From: Bacteroidota bacterium
GTDB lineage: Bacteria > Bacteroidota > Bacteroidia > Cytophagales > Cytophagaceae
Reading direction: 5' to 3'
NCBI GenBank assembly: GCA_023392125.1
Contig: JAEVZS010000010.1
Span: forward strand, 1 to 38,862
DNA length: 38,862 nt
Shown here: in pieces, positions 28,075-37,066 of the stretch
How the letters are laid out: every line of letters starts with the position of its first letter
How positions within the stretch are numbered: position 1 is the first letter of the stretch
The notes under the pieces: generated by a model
Told to the model about the DNA's origin: nothing
What the model saw: only the letters and a program-made list of their open reading frames with translations
Database searches by the model: none
Program-made: the position numbers and the translations under genes

Positions 28075-28845
28075 ATGTATAACAATTTTGTTCTGAGCAA
28101 GACTCCTGAACGGACTTTAAAGCCAAGACAATTTGGCACAACAATGGTCATGGATAAGGGGCTTAGCGTAAGAGAAGTAGAAGATATTCTCGAAGTCGCC
28201 GGTGATTATATTGACGTAGTCAAGCTAGGTTGGGCGACTTCATATGTAACACCTAACCTAAAAAGAAAACTTGAGGTCTACAGGGCTGCCGATATTCCTG
28301 TTTATTTTGGGGGAACTCTTTTCGAGGCTTTTATCATTCGTAATCAATTTGATGATTACCGAAAGATTCTTGATCAATACCAGATGACTTATGCGGAAGT
28401 ATCCGATGGTTCCATCACCCTTGCTCATGATGAGAAATGCAAGTATATAAGTCAGTTAGCCCAGCAGGTTACTGTGCTTTCTGAAGTCGGCTCTAAAGAT
28501 GTGGAAAAGATTATTCCGCCCTACAAATGGATTCAGCTTATGCAGGATGAACTCGATGCCGGCGCCTGGAAAGTAATCGGAGAAGCCAGAGAAGGCGGCA
28601 ACGTGGGTCTATTCAGAAGTAGTGGAGAAGTAAGGTCCGGACTGGTAGAGGAAATATTAACCAAGATCCCTTCCGAGAAAATAATATGGGAGGCTCCTCA
28701 AAGAGAACAGCAGGTATGGTTTATCAAACTTCTGGGAGCAAATGTAAACCTTGGAAATATTTCACCGAATGAAATTGTTCCTTTGGAAACCCTGAGGCTC
28801 GGATTAAGAAGTGATACCTTTAATCACTTTCTTGACAAGCTGTAG
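28075..28845 (+). CDS. comA: Phosphosulfolactate synthase (ComA family)
   Basis: ComA adds sulfite to phosphoenolpyruvate to give (R)-phosphosulfolactate, the first step of coenzyme M synthesis in archaea and of sulfolactate in some bacteria. The 256-residue protein covers the full family length. It shows the TIM-barrel features RQFGTTMVMDKGLS, VDVVKLGWATS (read here as DVVKLGWATSYV), YFGGTLFEAF, EVSDGSI and IGEAREGGNVGL. Comparable genes occur in Bacteroidota, where the product could feed a sulfonate pathway. No ComB or ComC homologue is adjacent. The symbol refers to the family, and the bacterial role is not settled. Confidence 0.88.
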   Translation: MYNNFVLSKTPERTLKPRQFGTTMVMDKGLSVREVEDILEVAGDYIDVVKLGWATSYVTPNLKRKLEVYRAADIPVYFGGTLFEAFIIRNQFDDYRKILDQYQMTYAEVSDGSITLAHDEKCKYISQLAQQVTVLSEVGSKDVEKIIPPYKWIQLMQDELDAGAWKVIGEAREGGNVGLFRSSGEVRSGLVEEILTKIPSEKIIWEAPQREQQVWFIKLLGANVNLGNISPNEIVPLETLRLGLRSDTFNHFLDKL

Positions 28846-28871
28846 CCACTCATTTTCAGTTATACGTACTT

Positions 28872-28909
28872 TAAAGCATTATTCGGAATAAACACCGGGT
28901 GATGCTTTA
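28872..28909 (+). terminator. Possible terminator or three-way-junction hairpin after comA
   Basis: TAAAGCAT (28872-28879) pairs perfectly with ATGCTTTA (28902-28909). Between them two smaller perfect palindromes, TATTCGGAATA (28880-28890) and CACCGGGTG (28893-28901), would each fold into their own short hairpin, giving a three-way junction. It is the only clear structure between comA and aroE. The T-run after it is poor, so intrinsic termination is possible but not convincing. Confidence 0.4.
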
Positions 28910-28968
28910 TTCATTTATATCAGAAAAAAATAAAAACAATCTCAATCTATTCACCCATTGTTAAATAT

Positions 28969-29709
28969 ATGAAAACATACGGTCTAATTGGTTTTCCTTT
29001 ATCACACTCGTTTTCTAAAAAATATTTTACCGGGAAGTTTTTAAGAGAAAATATCACAGATGCCCGATATGAATTGTTTGAGATTGAGAATGCAGAGCAG
29101 CTTCCCGATATCATTTCCTCAACCCCTGGCCTAAAGGGTCTTAACGTAACAATTCCTCATAAGGAAAACGTTATCGAGTATATGTCAGAACTTGACGAAC
29201 CGGTGAAATCAATCCGGGCAGTCAATGTAATCAAAATACTTCCCGACGGTAAACTAAAAGGATACAATTCCGATTATCACGGTTTCCGGCAATCACTTCT
29301 TTCTTTCTTACCTGCCTCTTATCACGGTATCAAGGCACTGATTCTGGGAACCGGCGGAGCATCCAAAGCGGTCAAGGCCGTCTTGATGGATCTCAACATT
29401 CCTTTTCAATTTGTTTCGCGCAAAGCTTCTCATGATGCCATAGCATATGATGCCATTAGCACTGACCTAATAAAAGACTTTCGACTCATAATCAATACCT
29501 CTCCGCTTGGCATGTATCCTAACGTTGAAGATTGTCCGGAACTACCGTATGAGGCGCTTGGGTCTTCCCATTTCCTGTTTGATCTGGTATACAATCCGGA
29601 AGAAACACTCTTTATGAAGAAAGGCTTAGCGAACGGAGCACATGTCAAAAACGGATTGGAAATGCTTATTGGCCAGGCTGAAAAGGCCTGGGAAATATGG
29701 AACAGTTAA
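28969..29709 (+). CDS. aroE: Shikimate dehydrogenase
   Basis: AroE reduces 3-dehydroshikimate to shikimate with NADPH in aromatic amino-acid synthesis. The 246-residue protein is slightly short but complete. Family marks are the shikimate-binding LSHSFS (11-16), the catalytic lysine K65 in NVTIPHKEN, the catalytic aspartate D102 in YNSDYHGF, the nucleotide loop GTGGASKAV and a C-terminal NGLEMLIGQA. It stands alone between comA and uvrB on the same strand. Confidence 0.95.
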   Translation: MKTYGLIGFPLSHSFSKKYFTGKFLRENITDARYELFEIENAEQLPDIISSTPGLKGLNVTIPHKENVIEYMSELDEPVKSIRAVNVIKILPDGKLKGYNSDYHGFRQSLLSFLPASYHGIKALILGTGGASKAVKAVLMDLNIPFQFVSRKASHDAIAYDAISTDLIKDFRLIINTSPLGMYPNVEDCPELPYEALGSSHFLFDLVYNPEETLFMKKGLANGAHVKNGLEMLIGQAEKAWEIWNS

Positions 29710-29776
29710 TTCTGCTTTATTGTTGTTGTACGGTATTGCTATCAACTAAAGATGTTTTGCCCAAATTTGCGTTACT

Positions 29777-31795
29777 ATGAGATTCAAAATCCGATCTGAT
29801 TATCAACCTACCGGAGACCAGCCCAAAGCAATTAAACAGCTCGAAGAGGGTGTAAACAGAGGCGAGCCATCCCAGGTTTTACTGGGTGTAACTGGTTCAG
29901 GCAAAACGTTCACAATTGCGAATCTGATCGAAAGAACGCAACGCCCGGCTATTATACTAAGCCACAACAAAACACTGGCGGCTCAGCTATATGGTGAGTT
30001 TAAGCATTTTTTCCCTGATAATAAGGTCGAATATTTCATATCGTACTACGATTATTATCAGCCGGAAGCATATATCCCGACCAGCAATACCTATATAGAA
30101 AAGGACCTTTCGATCAATGAGGAAATTGAAAAGCTGCGACTGGCTGCGACTTCAGCACTGATGTCTGGCCGGCGGGATGTTATTGTTGTTGCTTCCATCT
30201 CCTGCATATACGGAATCGGGAACCCGGAAGAGTTCGGGAAGAACATTGTAAGCCTTCATAAAAACCAGGTGATTAGCCGCAACAGTTTGTTGTATTCTTT
30301 TGTGCAGATATTATATTCACGGACAACCGCAGAGTTCAAACGTGGTACTTTCAGGGTAACAGGAGACACAATTGATGTATTTCCCGCTTATGCTGATTTT
30401 GCATACCGAATAATCATGTGGGGTGACGAGATTGAAACTATCCATGTAATTGACCCTTTTTCCGGTAAGATGCTCGGGGAAGAGCCAGCGCTTACACTTT
30501 ATCCTGCTAATCTGTTCGTCACCGGCAAAGATTCATTGAATCTTGCAATACGTGAAATCCAGGATGATCTTGTAGCTCAGGTAAAACTCTTCGAAGCCGA
30601 AGGAAAATTCCTTGAAGCTAAACGAATTCAGGAGCGTACCGAATTTGACATTGAAATGATGAGAGAAATCGGTTATTGCTCAGGAGTTGAAAACTACTCA
30701 AGATATTTCGACAGAAGACAAAGTGGACAACGCCCATTCTGTCTTCTCGATTATTTCCCGGATGATTATCTGATGATCATTGACGAAAGCCATGTTACCA
30801 TGCCTCAGGTAAGAGCAATGTGGGGAGGAGACCGTAGTCGTAAAGCAAATCTGGTTGATTATGGATTCAGACTGCCTTCTGCGCTTGACAATCGCCCGCT
30901 CACTTTTAACGAATTTGAAGGAATGATCCGTCAGGTTATATATGTCAGTGCAACTCCCGGCGATTATGAGCTTACTCAGACTGCTGGAGAAGTGGTAGAG
31001 CAGATTATCAGACCGACAGGTTTGCTTGATCCGTTGATTGAAGTCAGACCAAGTATCAATCAGATTGATGACCTACTGGAAGAGATTACATTGCGAATTG
31101 AAAAGAAGGAGCGTGTTCTTATCACAACACTTACCAAGCGCATGGCGGAGGAACTCTCGCGTTATCTGGATCAGCTTAATATCAAATGCCGATATATTCA
31201 TTCAGAGGTAAAGGTTCTGGATCGTGTCGAGATTTTACGGGAACTCCGGCTCGGAGTTTTTGATGTCCTTGTAGGCGTAAACCTCTTGAGGGAAGGTCTG
31301 GATTTGCCGGAAGTATCTCTTGTCGCCATCATGGATGCCGACAAAGAGGGTTTTTTAAGAAACCAGCGCTCGCTTATACAAACAATCGGGAGAGCAGCCC
31401 GGAATGAAAACGGCATGGTCATCATGTACGCTGATGCACTGACGGAATCAATGAAAAAGGCGATAGATGAAACAAACAGACGACGCTCCTTGCAAATTGA
31501 CTATAATACGTTACATAATATAACTCCACGCTCAGTTGTTAAAAACCGGGATGCAATTCTGACACAGACTTCTGTAGCCGACAGTAAAAAGGATCATAAA
31601 AACTATTATATCCCCGAGGAGCATTCACTCGTTGCTGATCCTGTACTCGAATATCTGTCCAAAAAAGAATTACAGAAAATGGCAGATAGCGCTAAAAAAC
31701 AAATGGAAAAAGCAGCCAAAGATCTCGATTTCATCGAAGCAGCCAGGCTACGGGATGAATATCTCAGCTTAGTTGCTTTACTGGAAAAAAAGTAA
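29777..31795 (+). CDS. uvrB: Excinuclease ABC subunit B
   Basis: UvrB is the damage-verifying helicase of nucleotide excision repair. It receives lesions from UvrA and recruits UvrC. The 672-residue length is standard. Motifs are GVTGSGKT (37-44), the beta-hairpin YISYYDYYQPEAYIP (about 87-101), DESHVTMPQ (motif II region), YVSATPGDYEL, LLREGLDLPEVSL, QTIGRAARN, and a C-terminal UVR motif (LDFIEAARLRDE) that binds UvrC. Its stop codon is six bases from the stop of the convergent lipid-kinase gene. Confidence 0.98.
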   Translation: MRFKIRSDYQPTGDQPKAIKQLEEGVNRGEPSQVLLGVTGSGKTFTIANLIERTQRPAIILSHNKTLAAQLYGEFKHFFPDNKVEYFISYYDYYQPEAYIPTSNTYIEKDLSINEEIEKLRLAATSALMSGRRDVIVVASISCIYGIGNPEEFGKNIVSLHKNQVISRNSLLYSFVQILYSRTTAEFKRGTFRVTGDTIDVFPAYADFAYRIIMWGDEIETIHVIDPFSGKMLGEEPALTLYPANLFVTGKDSLNLAIREIQDDLVAQVKLFEAEGKFLEAKRIQERTEFDIEMMREIGYCSGVENYSRYFDRRQSGQRPFCLLDYFPDDYLMIIDESHVTMPQVRAMWGGDRSRKANLVDYGFRLPSALDNRPLTFNEFEGMIRQVIYVSATPGDYELTQTAGEVVEQIIRPTGLLDPLIEVRPSINQIDDLLEEITLRIEKKERVLITTLTKRMAEELSRYLDQLNIKCRYIHSEVKVLDRVEILRELRLGVFDVLVGVNLLREGLDLPEVSLVAIMDADKEGFLRNQRSLIQTIGRAARNENGMVIMYADALTESMKKAIDETNRRRSLQIDYNTLHNITPRSVVKNRDAILTQTSVADSKKDHKNYYIPEEHSLVADPVLEYLSKKELQKMADSAKKQMEKAAKDLDFIEAARLRDEYLSLVALLEKK

Positions 31796-31800
31796 GCTCG

Positions 31801-32682
31801 TTACATTATAACTCTGAGTGATTTAGACATGATCTCGACGTGGATTTCTTCACTTAAAGCTACTGGTTCACCATCAATGTGCTGACATTCTTCCGTTATG
31901 TTTCTGATTAAGGCTTTTCGAGTCCGCACTACTTTATAAAAAGGAGTCTGATGAATCGTATCGTTCAGCAAGTGATAAATAATGTAAGGTATTCTGGAGA
32001 CCGAAAAAGGCTTAAAAATACTGATTTCGAACCAGCCATCATCAATTTCCCCAAGGGGATTAATGGAGATATTAGTTCCAAATTTGTTGGCATTGGAAAT
32101 AATCATCATAAACGCTTCTCCTGTGTAGCTTTCAATCTTTGTGTTTAACTCAAAGGGAAAAGAACGGAACCTTAAAAACTCTGAAATGCCATACCAGAAA
32201 TAACTTATTTTGCCTCGAAGCCATCCATGAGCAAAACGATGTACTACACGGGCATTATAACCGAGGTCACTAAGATGAAAACAGTTTATCCCGTTTATAT
32301 TAAGTGAATCAATATACCTGGATTCGAACCGATGAATTAACTCAAAGGCATCTTCAAGATCCATAGGCAAGCCAAGATCTTTAGCAAGTCCGTTCCCGGA
32401 TCCCAGTGGAATTATCCCAATTGGTATATCGGTATATACCAGAAGGTTTCCTACCAGATTTACCGTCCCATCTCCGCCAATAGCAATTACTGCATCCGGG
32501 ACAAAGACGTCAAAAACTTTCCTCAGCTTATTCAGATCATTATGCCCGGTTGTTTTATAAATCCTGAAGTTACATTTTGCCCGGTCACAAAATTTGTCAA
32601 TCTGAGCGGGCACTTGCTCCTTTTTTCTTCCCCCGGCGATGGGATTCAGAACAAAAATATATTTTCTTTCTTTAGCTTCCAT
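31801..32682 (-). CDS. Diacylglycerol/lipid kinase family protein (YegS-like)
   Basis: The 293-residue enzyme belongs to the DAGK catalytic-domain family, which phosphorylates diacylglycerol, sphingoid bases or related lipids with ATP. Motifs are the N-terminal NPIAGG (13-18), the signature GGDGTVN (69-75) and PLGSGNGLAKDLG. The C-terminal beta-domain ends with HIDGEPV. It has no membrane segment and likely acts at the inner membrane surface. The exact lipid is unknown, and Bacteroidota sphingolipids make a sphingoid substrate possible. It lies 33 bases after the RNA methyltransferase gene, so the two probably form an operon. Confidence 0.9.
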   Translation of the reverse strand: MEAKERKYIFVLNPIAGGRKKEQVPAQIDKFCDRAKCNFRIYKTTGHNDLNKLRKVFDVFVPDAVIAIGGDGTVNLVGNLLVYTDIPIGIIPLGSGNGLAKDLGLPMDLEDAFELIHRFESRYIDSLNINGINCFHLSDLGYNARVVHRFAHGWLRGKISYFWYGISEFLRFRSFPFELNTKIESYTGEAFMMIISNANKFGTNISINPLGEIDDGWFEISIFKPFSVSRIPYIIYHLLNDTIHQTPFYKVVRTRKALIRNITEECQHIDGEPVALSEEIHVEIMSKSLRVIM

Positions 32683-32715
32683 GAATCTCCCCCATTGAGA
32701 AACTCATGACATATT

Positions 32716-33888
32716 TCAAAGGTTATATTTACTTTTGCGAGAACCGCTATACAGCTCGTACTCAAGCAATCGGGCTTCAATCTGCCCATTATAGAAAGGG
32801 ATTTTACGCTTGGACCTGAGACCGATCTTCTTAGCAAGATCAGCATTACCGGTAAAAATGTATCCGGTATAGCCATTGCACTTCTTCTTAAAAAAATCAC
32901 CTATTGCCTGATATGTTTCAGCCAACTCGCTAATCTCACCAAGGCGCTCTCCATATTCCGGATTTAAAATAACAACTCCGTCTTCATTTTCCGGTATCTG
33001 AGTTTCCTCAAAAGGACAGATTTCAAATTCCAATTCCCGTTTAAATCCTGCGCAAAGAGCATTCTTTCGGGAAACCTCTATAGCCTGAGGATCAATATCA
33101 GACAAAACAAATCGCCCTTGGAGCTCTTTTTCACCACTTTCCGCAGCATCACTCAGATTTTTCCACTCTATTATCGGAAAACCGACCAGATGCATAAACC
33201 CAAAGTTGTCGCGAAACACTCCTGGAGCAATATTGCAGGCAATCAGAGCTGCCTCGATGGCCAAGGTTCCGCTACCACACATGGGGTTTATAAAGTTTTG
33301 GCCTGGCTTCCATACAGAAGTCAAAATTACGGCAGCAGCAAGCGTTTCCTGCATGGGTGCTTTATGCGGCAGCTTTCTGTATCCATGTTTGGCAATAGTT
33401 TCACCAGAGGTATCAATAAATATTGATGCATCATCCTCTTTCCAGTGTAAAAATATCACTATTCCATGCCTTTCCGAACCAGAGTCAGGCCTGATACCTT
33501 TTTTATCTTTTATTCTGTCAGCAATAGCATCTTTCACTCTCAGATTGGCAAAACGCGTATCACGTATATGCTCGTTAACCACCTGAGAGGAAATGGAGAA
33601 AAATCCATCTGCCGGAATAAACTCTTCCCAGTTTATTCGTTTGACTATCTGATAAAGCTGGTCGGGGTTGCTGGCTTTAAAGGCCGCAATCTTATACAAA
33701 ACTTTATGAGCGGTACGCAGCCACAAATTGAGCTTCATACAGTCAGTAAGCGATCCCTTTAGTTCTACAAAAGCAGGCTGCATATTCAGAACAGAGAAGC
33801 CCAAACCCTTTATTTCTTCTGCAAGTACCGGGGCTATATTCTTAGGACACGTGACAAGAATCTGTGATTCTTTATTAAAATCAGCCAT
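32716..33888 (-). CDS. THUMP-domain class I SAM-dependent RNA methyltransferase (RlmL-like)
   Basis: The 390-residue protein has an N-terminal THUMP RNA-binding domain (to about residue 155) and a C-terminal Rossmann methyltransferase, the layout of the 23S rRNA m2G2445 enzyme RlmL or its YpsC relatives. The SAM-binding motif is NPMCGSGTLAIEAA and the acidic motif II region is VLSDIDPQAIEVSRKN. The catalytic motif IV reads NPEYGERLGE, where NPPY is usual. Otherwise the gene is intact. The target base is assigned only by family likeness. Confidence 0.88.
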   Translation of the reverse strand: MADFNKESQILVTCPKNIAPVLAEEIKGLGFSVLNMQPAFVELKGSLTDCMKLNLWLRTAHKVLYKIAAFKASNPDQLYQIVKRINWEEFIPADGFFSISSQVVNEHIRDTRFANLRVKDAIADRIKDKKGIRPDSGSERHGIVIFLHWKEDDASIFIDTSGETIAKHGYRKLPHKAPMQETLAAAVILTSVWKPGQNFINPMCGSGTLAIEAALIACNIAPGVFRDNFGFMHLVGFPIIEWKNLSDAAESGEKELQGRFVLSDIDPQAIEVSRKNALCAGFKRELEFEICPFEETQIPENEDGVVILNPEYGERLGEISELAETYQAIGDFFKKKCNGYTGYIFTGNADLAKKIGLRSKRKIPFYNGQIEARLLEYELYSGSRKSKYNL

Positions 33889-33909
33889 AAATAAGAGTTG
33901 CCTTTGACC

Positions 33910-34266
33910 CTATCGAAACAGTGAGCCAAGCGGATTTTGATTGTACCATATTTCGGAGAATCCGATGAACAGTAAAAATAGGGCAAGCAAAAAGCCAATC
34001 ATTAAAGCAACAAAACTGTTCTTGCCAATTTTCTTTGTACCCTGAATGTATTTCTGGCTTGCTGCTTTCAAATAAGAATCTATAACATGAAAAGCCGGGT
34101 AAAACACAGCTACAGCCACAGCCATTGAGATCAATACGGAAATATAAATTCCAAATGCTGATTTCTGAACCCAGCCATGAAAAAAATGCTGCACATATTC
34201 ATGGATAAGTTCAGCCAAAAGAATAGAGATAACAATTACCGCAAACTTAGTAGCTTTTCTTTTCAT
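33910..34266 (-). CDS. Small integral membrane protein, unknown function
   Basis: The 118-residue protein has three probable membrane spans: FAVIVISILLAELIHEYV near 8-25, a central one (IYISVLISMAVAVAVFYPAF), and a C-terminal one (SFVALMIGFLLALFLLFIGF). The first span carries a histidine (LIHEYVQHF) that could bind a metal, but no family is recognised. It lies between the OmpH-type gene and the RNA methyltransferase on the same strand with short gaps of 12 and 21 bases, so it is probably part of that operon. Confidence 0.75.
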   Translation of the reverse strand: MKRKATKFAVIVISILLAELIHEYVQHFFHGWVQKSAFGIYISVLISMAVAVAVFYPAFHVIDSYLKAASQKYIQGTKKIGKNSFVALMIGFLLALFLLFIGFSEIWYNQNPLGSLFR

Positions 34267-34278
34267 TGCTTTTAGGGT

Positions 34279-34962
34279 TTATTTTTTTCTGTAAGCCTTG
34301 TTTAAGCCTTCAACAACCTCTCCGGTAATATCGAGACTATCTTTAGCATATACCATAATAGATGGGCCACCTTTCGTATAAGTGAACACGTAATCATACT
34401 GCTGCTTCTTGCTAAGATCCTTCACATAATCATCCACCTTTTTCAGCAAACTTGTATTGAAATTGTTGAATTCGTTCTCCTGCTGCTGCTGAAGCTCATC
34501 ACGTAATTTGAACAACTCCTGCTCCTGCTCCATCAGTTGCTGCTCTTTTGTTTTACGGTATGTTTCTGACAGGGTTGGGGCTGTCTGCTGATATTTCATG
34601 AACTCCTCTTCCAACGCCTTTTGTTTGGAAATAAGCTGATTTTGCTTATTTTCTATACTTCGTTCGATATTTTTCACACCTTGTTTGTAAAATTCATATC
34701 TGGCATAGAATTCTTCCAGATCAATAAAAGCTATCTTTCCGGATATTTCTTTATTGGCTTGGGCAGGAGATTCAGAATCAGTTGTGTCATCAGCTATAAC
34801 CAGCGAATCAGGAAGGACTTCTACGCTTTCCGCCTTCTCATCTACACCTTTATTATCGTCTTTGGGACTAGTAATAGTAGAGCTTGTGGTAAAATGCAGG
34901 TAGTACAGTACTCCAACCGCAATAGCCAGAACAACATTCAGAATAAGTGACACGTTTTTCAC
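34279..34962 (-). CDS. OmpH/Skp-family periplasmic chaperone-like protein
   Basis: I place the start at GTG 34962 because GGAGGAGA lies a few bases upstream, a textbook ribosome-binding site, and the product then begins with the typical OmpH anchor VKNVSLILNVVLAIAVGVLYYLHF shortened here to VKNVSLILNVVLAIAV. The protein has 227 residues: a membrane anchor or signal, an acidic linker, the OmpH strand KIAFIDLEEFYARYEFY, a long coiled coil of KQ/EQ repeats, and a C-terminal beta segment (YDYVFTYTKGG). This is the Skp jellyfish-like chaperone pattern. A longer frame opens from ATG 35136, but those 58 residues are basic and unlike the family. Confidence 0.88.
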   Translation of the reverse strand: MKNVSLILNVVLAIAVGVLYYLHFTTSSTITSPKDDNKGVDEKAESVEVLPDSLVIADDTTDSESPAQANKEISGKIAFIDLEEFYARYEFYKQGVKNIERSIENKQNQLISKQKALEEEFMKYQQTAPTLSETYRKTKEQQLMEQEQELFKLRDELQQQQENEFNNFNTSLLKKVDDYVKDLSKKQQYDYVFTYTKGGPSIMVYAKDSLDITGEVVEGLNKAYRKK

Positions 34963-35234
34963 AAAAGTTCTCCTCCGTTTAATTTTTCTTAAAAAGTAAT
35001 TGCCCGTACCTAAGGGCTGGATTATTCTCCCTAAAGTATAAAAAAATGTCTTATGTATATAAAAAATCATTGAAAGTTTGATCCAAAACGATTTTGTACT
35101 CCTGGCAACCTTCCCTGCATTCGAGCCAGAGGTCAATATTTATTGTAATGACATCCAAACATTGCCCGGCTTATAAAAATTATATATAACTGATTAGCAG
35201 TACTGGACTATTATGAAATAAATACATACTTATA

Positions 35235-36035
35235 ATGAAGGAAGTGAAGAACTCAGAAAATAAAAAACCCAAGAAGAGGAAGCAGCTAAACGAAATGCAT
35301 ATCAGTCCGACCATAACAGAGACTCCGGTTGAAAATGAACATAAAATACGTCGGGCCTTCAAGGAAAAAGATTGGAACGAGATCAAAAGCTCTGATTCCT
35401 GGGCTATTTTTAAAGTAATGTCAGAGTTTGTAGAAGGATTTGAAAAGCTGGCCAAAATAGGCCCATGTGTATCGATTTTTGGCTCTGCAAGGACACAGCC
35501 TGATAACCAATATTATCAAATGACCGTAGAAATAGCAGCAAAGCTTGTACGACATGGATACGGAGTAATTTCCGGGGGTGGCCCCGGCATAATGGAAGCT
35601 GCCAATAAAGGAGCCCGTATGGAAAACGGCCGCTCAGTGGGACTCAATATTATGTTACCCTTTGAACAATTTAATAATGTATATATTGACCGGGACAAGC
35701 TTCTGAATTTTGAGCATTTCTTTGTTCGAAAAGTTATGTTTGTTAAATATTCTCAGGGATTCATTGTTATGCCCGGAGGATTTGGTACAATGGATGAGTT
35801 CTTCGAAGCGTTAACACTGATTCAGACCGGTAAAATCGGTCGTTTCCCTATAGTTTTGGTTGGTAAATCATACTGGAAGGGTTTAATCAGCTGGATTAAA
35901 GACGTTCTATGCGAACAGGAAGCATGTGTTGATACATCAGACTTAAGTTTATTTAGTTTGGTTGACACACCTTCAGAAGCAGTAAAAGTAATAGATGACT
36001 TCTATTCGAAGTATCTGCTGCAACCTAATTTCTGA
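35235..36035 (+). CDS. LOG-family protein (TIGR00730; cytokinin-riboside phosphate-ribohydrolase-like)
   Basis: LOG-family proteins hydrolyse nucleoside 5'-monophosphates to base and ribose 5-phosphate. The protein has 266 residues. The first 45 or so are lysine-rich and not part of the fold. The Rossmann core shows SIFGSART (80-87), SGGGPGIMEAANKGA (113-127) and the signature PGGFGTMDE (180-188). The catalytic arginine/glutamate region is present. It could serve purine salvage or, more specifically, cytokinin activation; the sequence does not decide. The stop overlaps the start of the next gene by one base (TGATG). Confidence 0.9.
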   Translation: MKEVKNSENKKPKKRKQLNEMHISPTITETPVENEHKIRRAFKEKDWNEIKSSDSWAIFKVMSEFVEGFEKLAKIGPCVSIFGSARTQPDNQYYQMTVEIAAKLVRHGYGVISGGGPGIMEAANKGARMENGRSVGLNIMLPFEQFNNVYIDRDKLLNFEHFFVRKVMFVKYSQGFIVMPGGFGTMDEFFEALTLIQTGKIGRFPIVLVGKSYWKGLISWIKDVLCEQEACVDTSDLSLFSLVDTPSEAVKVIDDFYSKYLLQPNF

Positions 36036-37066
36036 TGATTGACAAAAAGATCATAACGGCCTTTACCTGTGGGCTTGTATTCTGCTTCATATTTGGCTAC
36101 ACTGTTGTCAAAAGTAAGAAAAATGTGAAGTTATACTACTCCGCAAGGATTCAGGACAGCCATAATGAATTTATTCTAAAGCTGCCTGATGAAATTACAT
36201 TTGCCGGTGAAAAAGTACATTTTAAAACTCCCTCAAGTTATCAGCGATTTGAACGGGAGCTAAAACACAATACGAGGCAAAACTCCAGCACAAGGCTGCT
36301 GTTGAGGAACGTTCGTATCTGGCTGCCCGAAATAGAGTATATCATAAGAAAACACCAGCTTCCTGATGATTTTAAGTATTTGGCAGTTGCTGAAAGTAAT
36401 CTCACTAACGCAATCTCCCATAAAAATGCGGCTGGCTTTTGGCAGTTGACTCAATCTACAGCTGAAGATCTTGGTCTGATTATAAATGATGAAATAGATG
36501 AGCGCTATCATCCCATAAAAGCGAGTGAAGCTGCCTGCAGATATTTTAAAAAATCATATAAAGTATTCGGAAATTGGACCTCAGCTGCCGCATCCTACAA
36601 TCGGGGTATATCAGGCCTTCAAAGAGCATATGAGAATCAGCAAGTTGATAATTTTTACGATCTTGAGCTGAATGATGAAACATCAAGGTATATGTATAAA
36701 ATATTAGCAATGAAAGACCTGATAAGCAATCCGGAAAAATATAAATTCACCATTAAGCAATACAAGCGTAACAGCTACATCAAAAAGATTCGGGTTGATT
36801 CTACAATATCTAATCTGATTACTTTCAGTAAGAAGCTAAATGTGCCATATCTCACCTTGAAAGAATACAACCCATGGCTGCTAAAGAATTCGTTGACGGT
36901 TGAAGAGGGGCAAAGTTTCATTATTTTAGTTCCCTATAAGGAAATTGGTATTGCAGAACCAGAAAAAGGTGTCGGTATAATGCAAGGAAGTGAAAAAACC
37001 AATCCTCAAAGTGTGGAAGATTCTATTAAATCAATCAAGGCTAAAATTAAAGATGGATTATACTAG
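36035..37066 (+). CDS. Lytic transglycosylase (SLT/MltD-like)
   Basis: The 343-residue protein cleaves the MurNAc-GlcNAc bond of peptidoglycan in the periplasm. An N-terminal membrane span or uncleaved signal (AFTCGLVFCFIFGYTVV, about 9-25) is followed by the SLT domain. The catalytic glutamate is E120 in YLAVAESN, followed by GFWQLTQSTAEDLGL and AAASYNRG. The last third holds a LysM-like stretch (LNVPYLTLKEYNPWLL), probably binding glycan. It is coupled to the LOG gene by a one-base stop/start overlap, and its stop codon overlaps that of the convergent membrane protein. Confidence 0.9.
   Translation: MIDKKIITAFTCGLVFCFIFGYTVVKSKKNVKLYYSARIQDSHNEFILKLPDEITFAGEKVHFKTPSSYQRFERELKHNTRQNSSTRLLLRNVRIWLPEIEYIIRKHQLPDDFKYLAVAESNLTNAISHKNAAGFWQLTQSTAEDLGLIINDEIDERYHPIKASEAACRYFKKSYKVFGNWTSAAASYNRGISGLQRAYENQQVDNFYDLELNDETSRYMYKILAMKDLISNPEKYKFTIKQYKRNSYIKKIRVDSTISNLITFSKKLNVPYLTLKEYNPWLLKNSLTVEEGQSFIILVPYKEIGIAEPEKGVGIMQGSEKTNPQSVEDSIKSIKAKIKDGLY

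Noticed and set aside
34963..35136. 58-residue N-terminal extension of the OmpH-type protein from ATG 35136
   Set aside because: Basic and unlike the family. The internal GTG has a strong ribosome-binding site and the expected membrane-anchor start.
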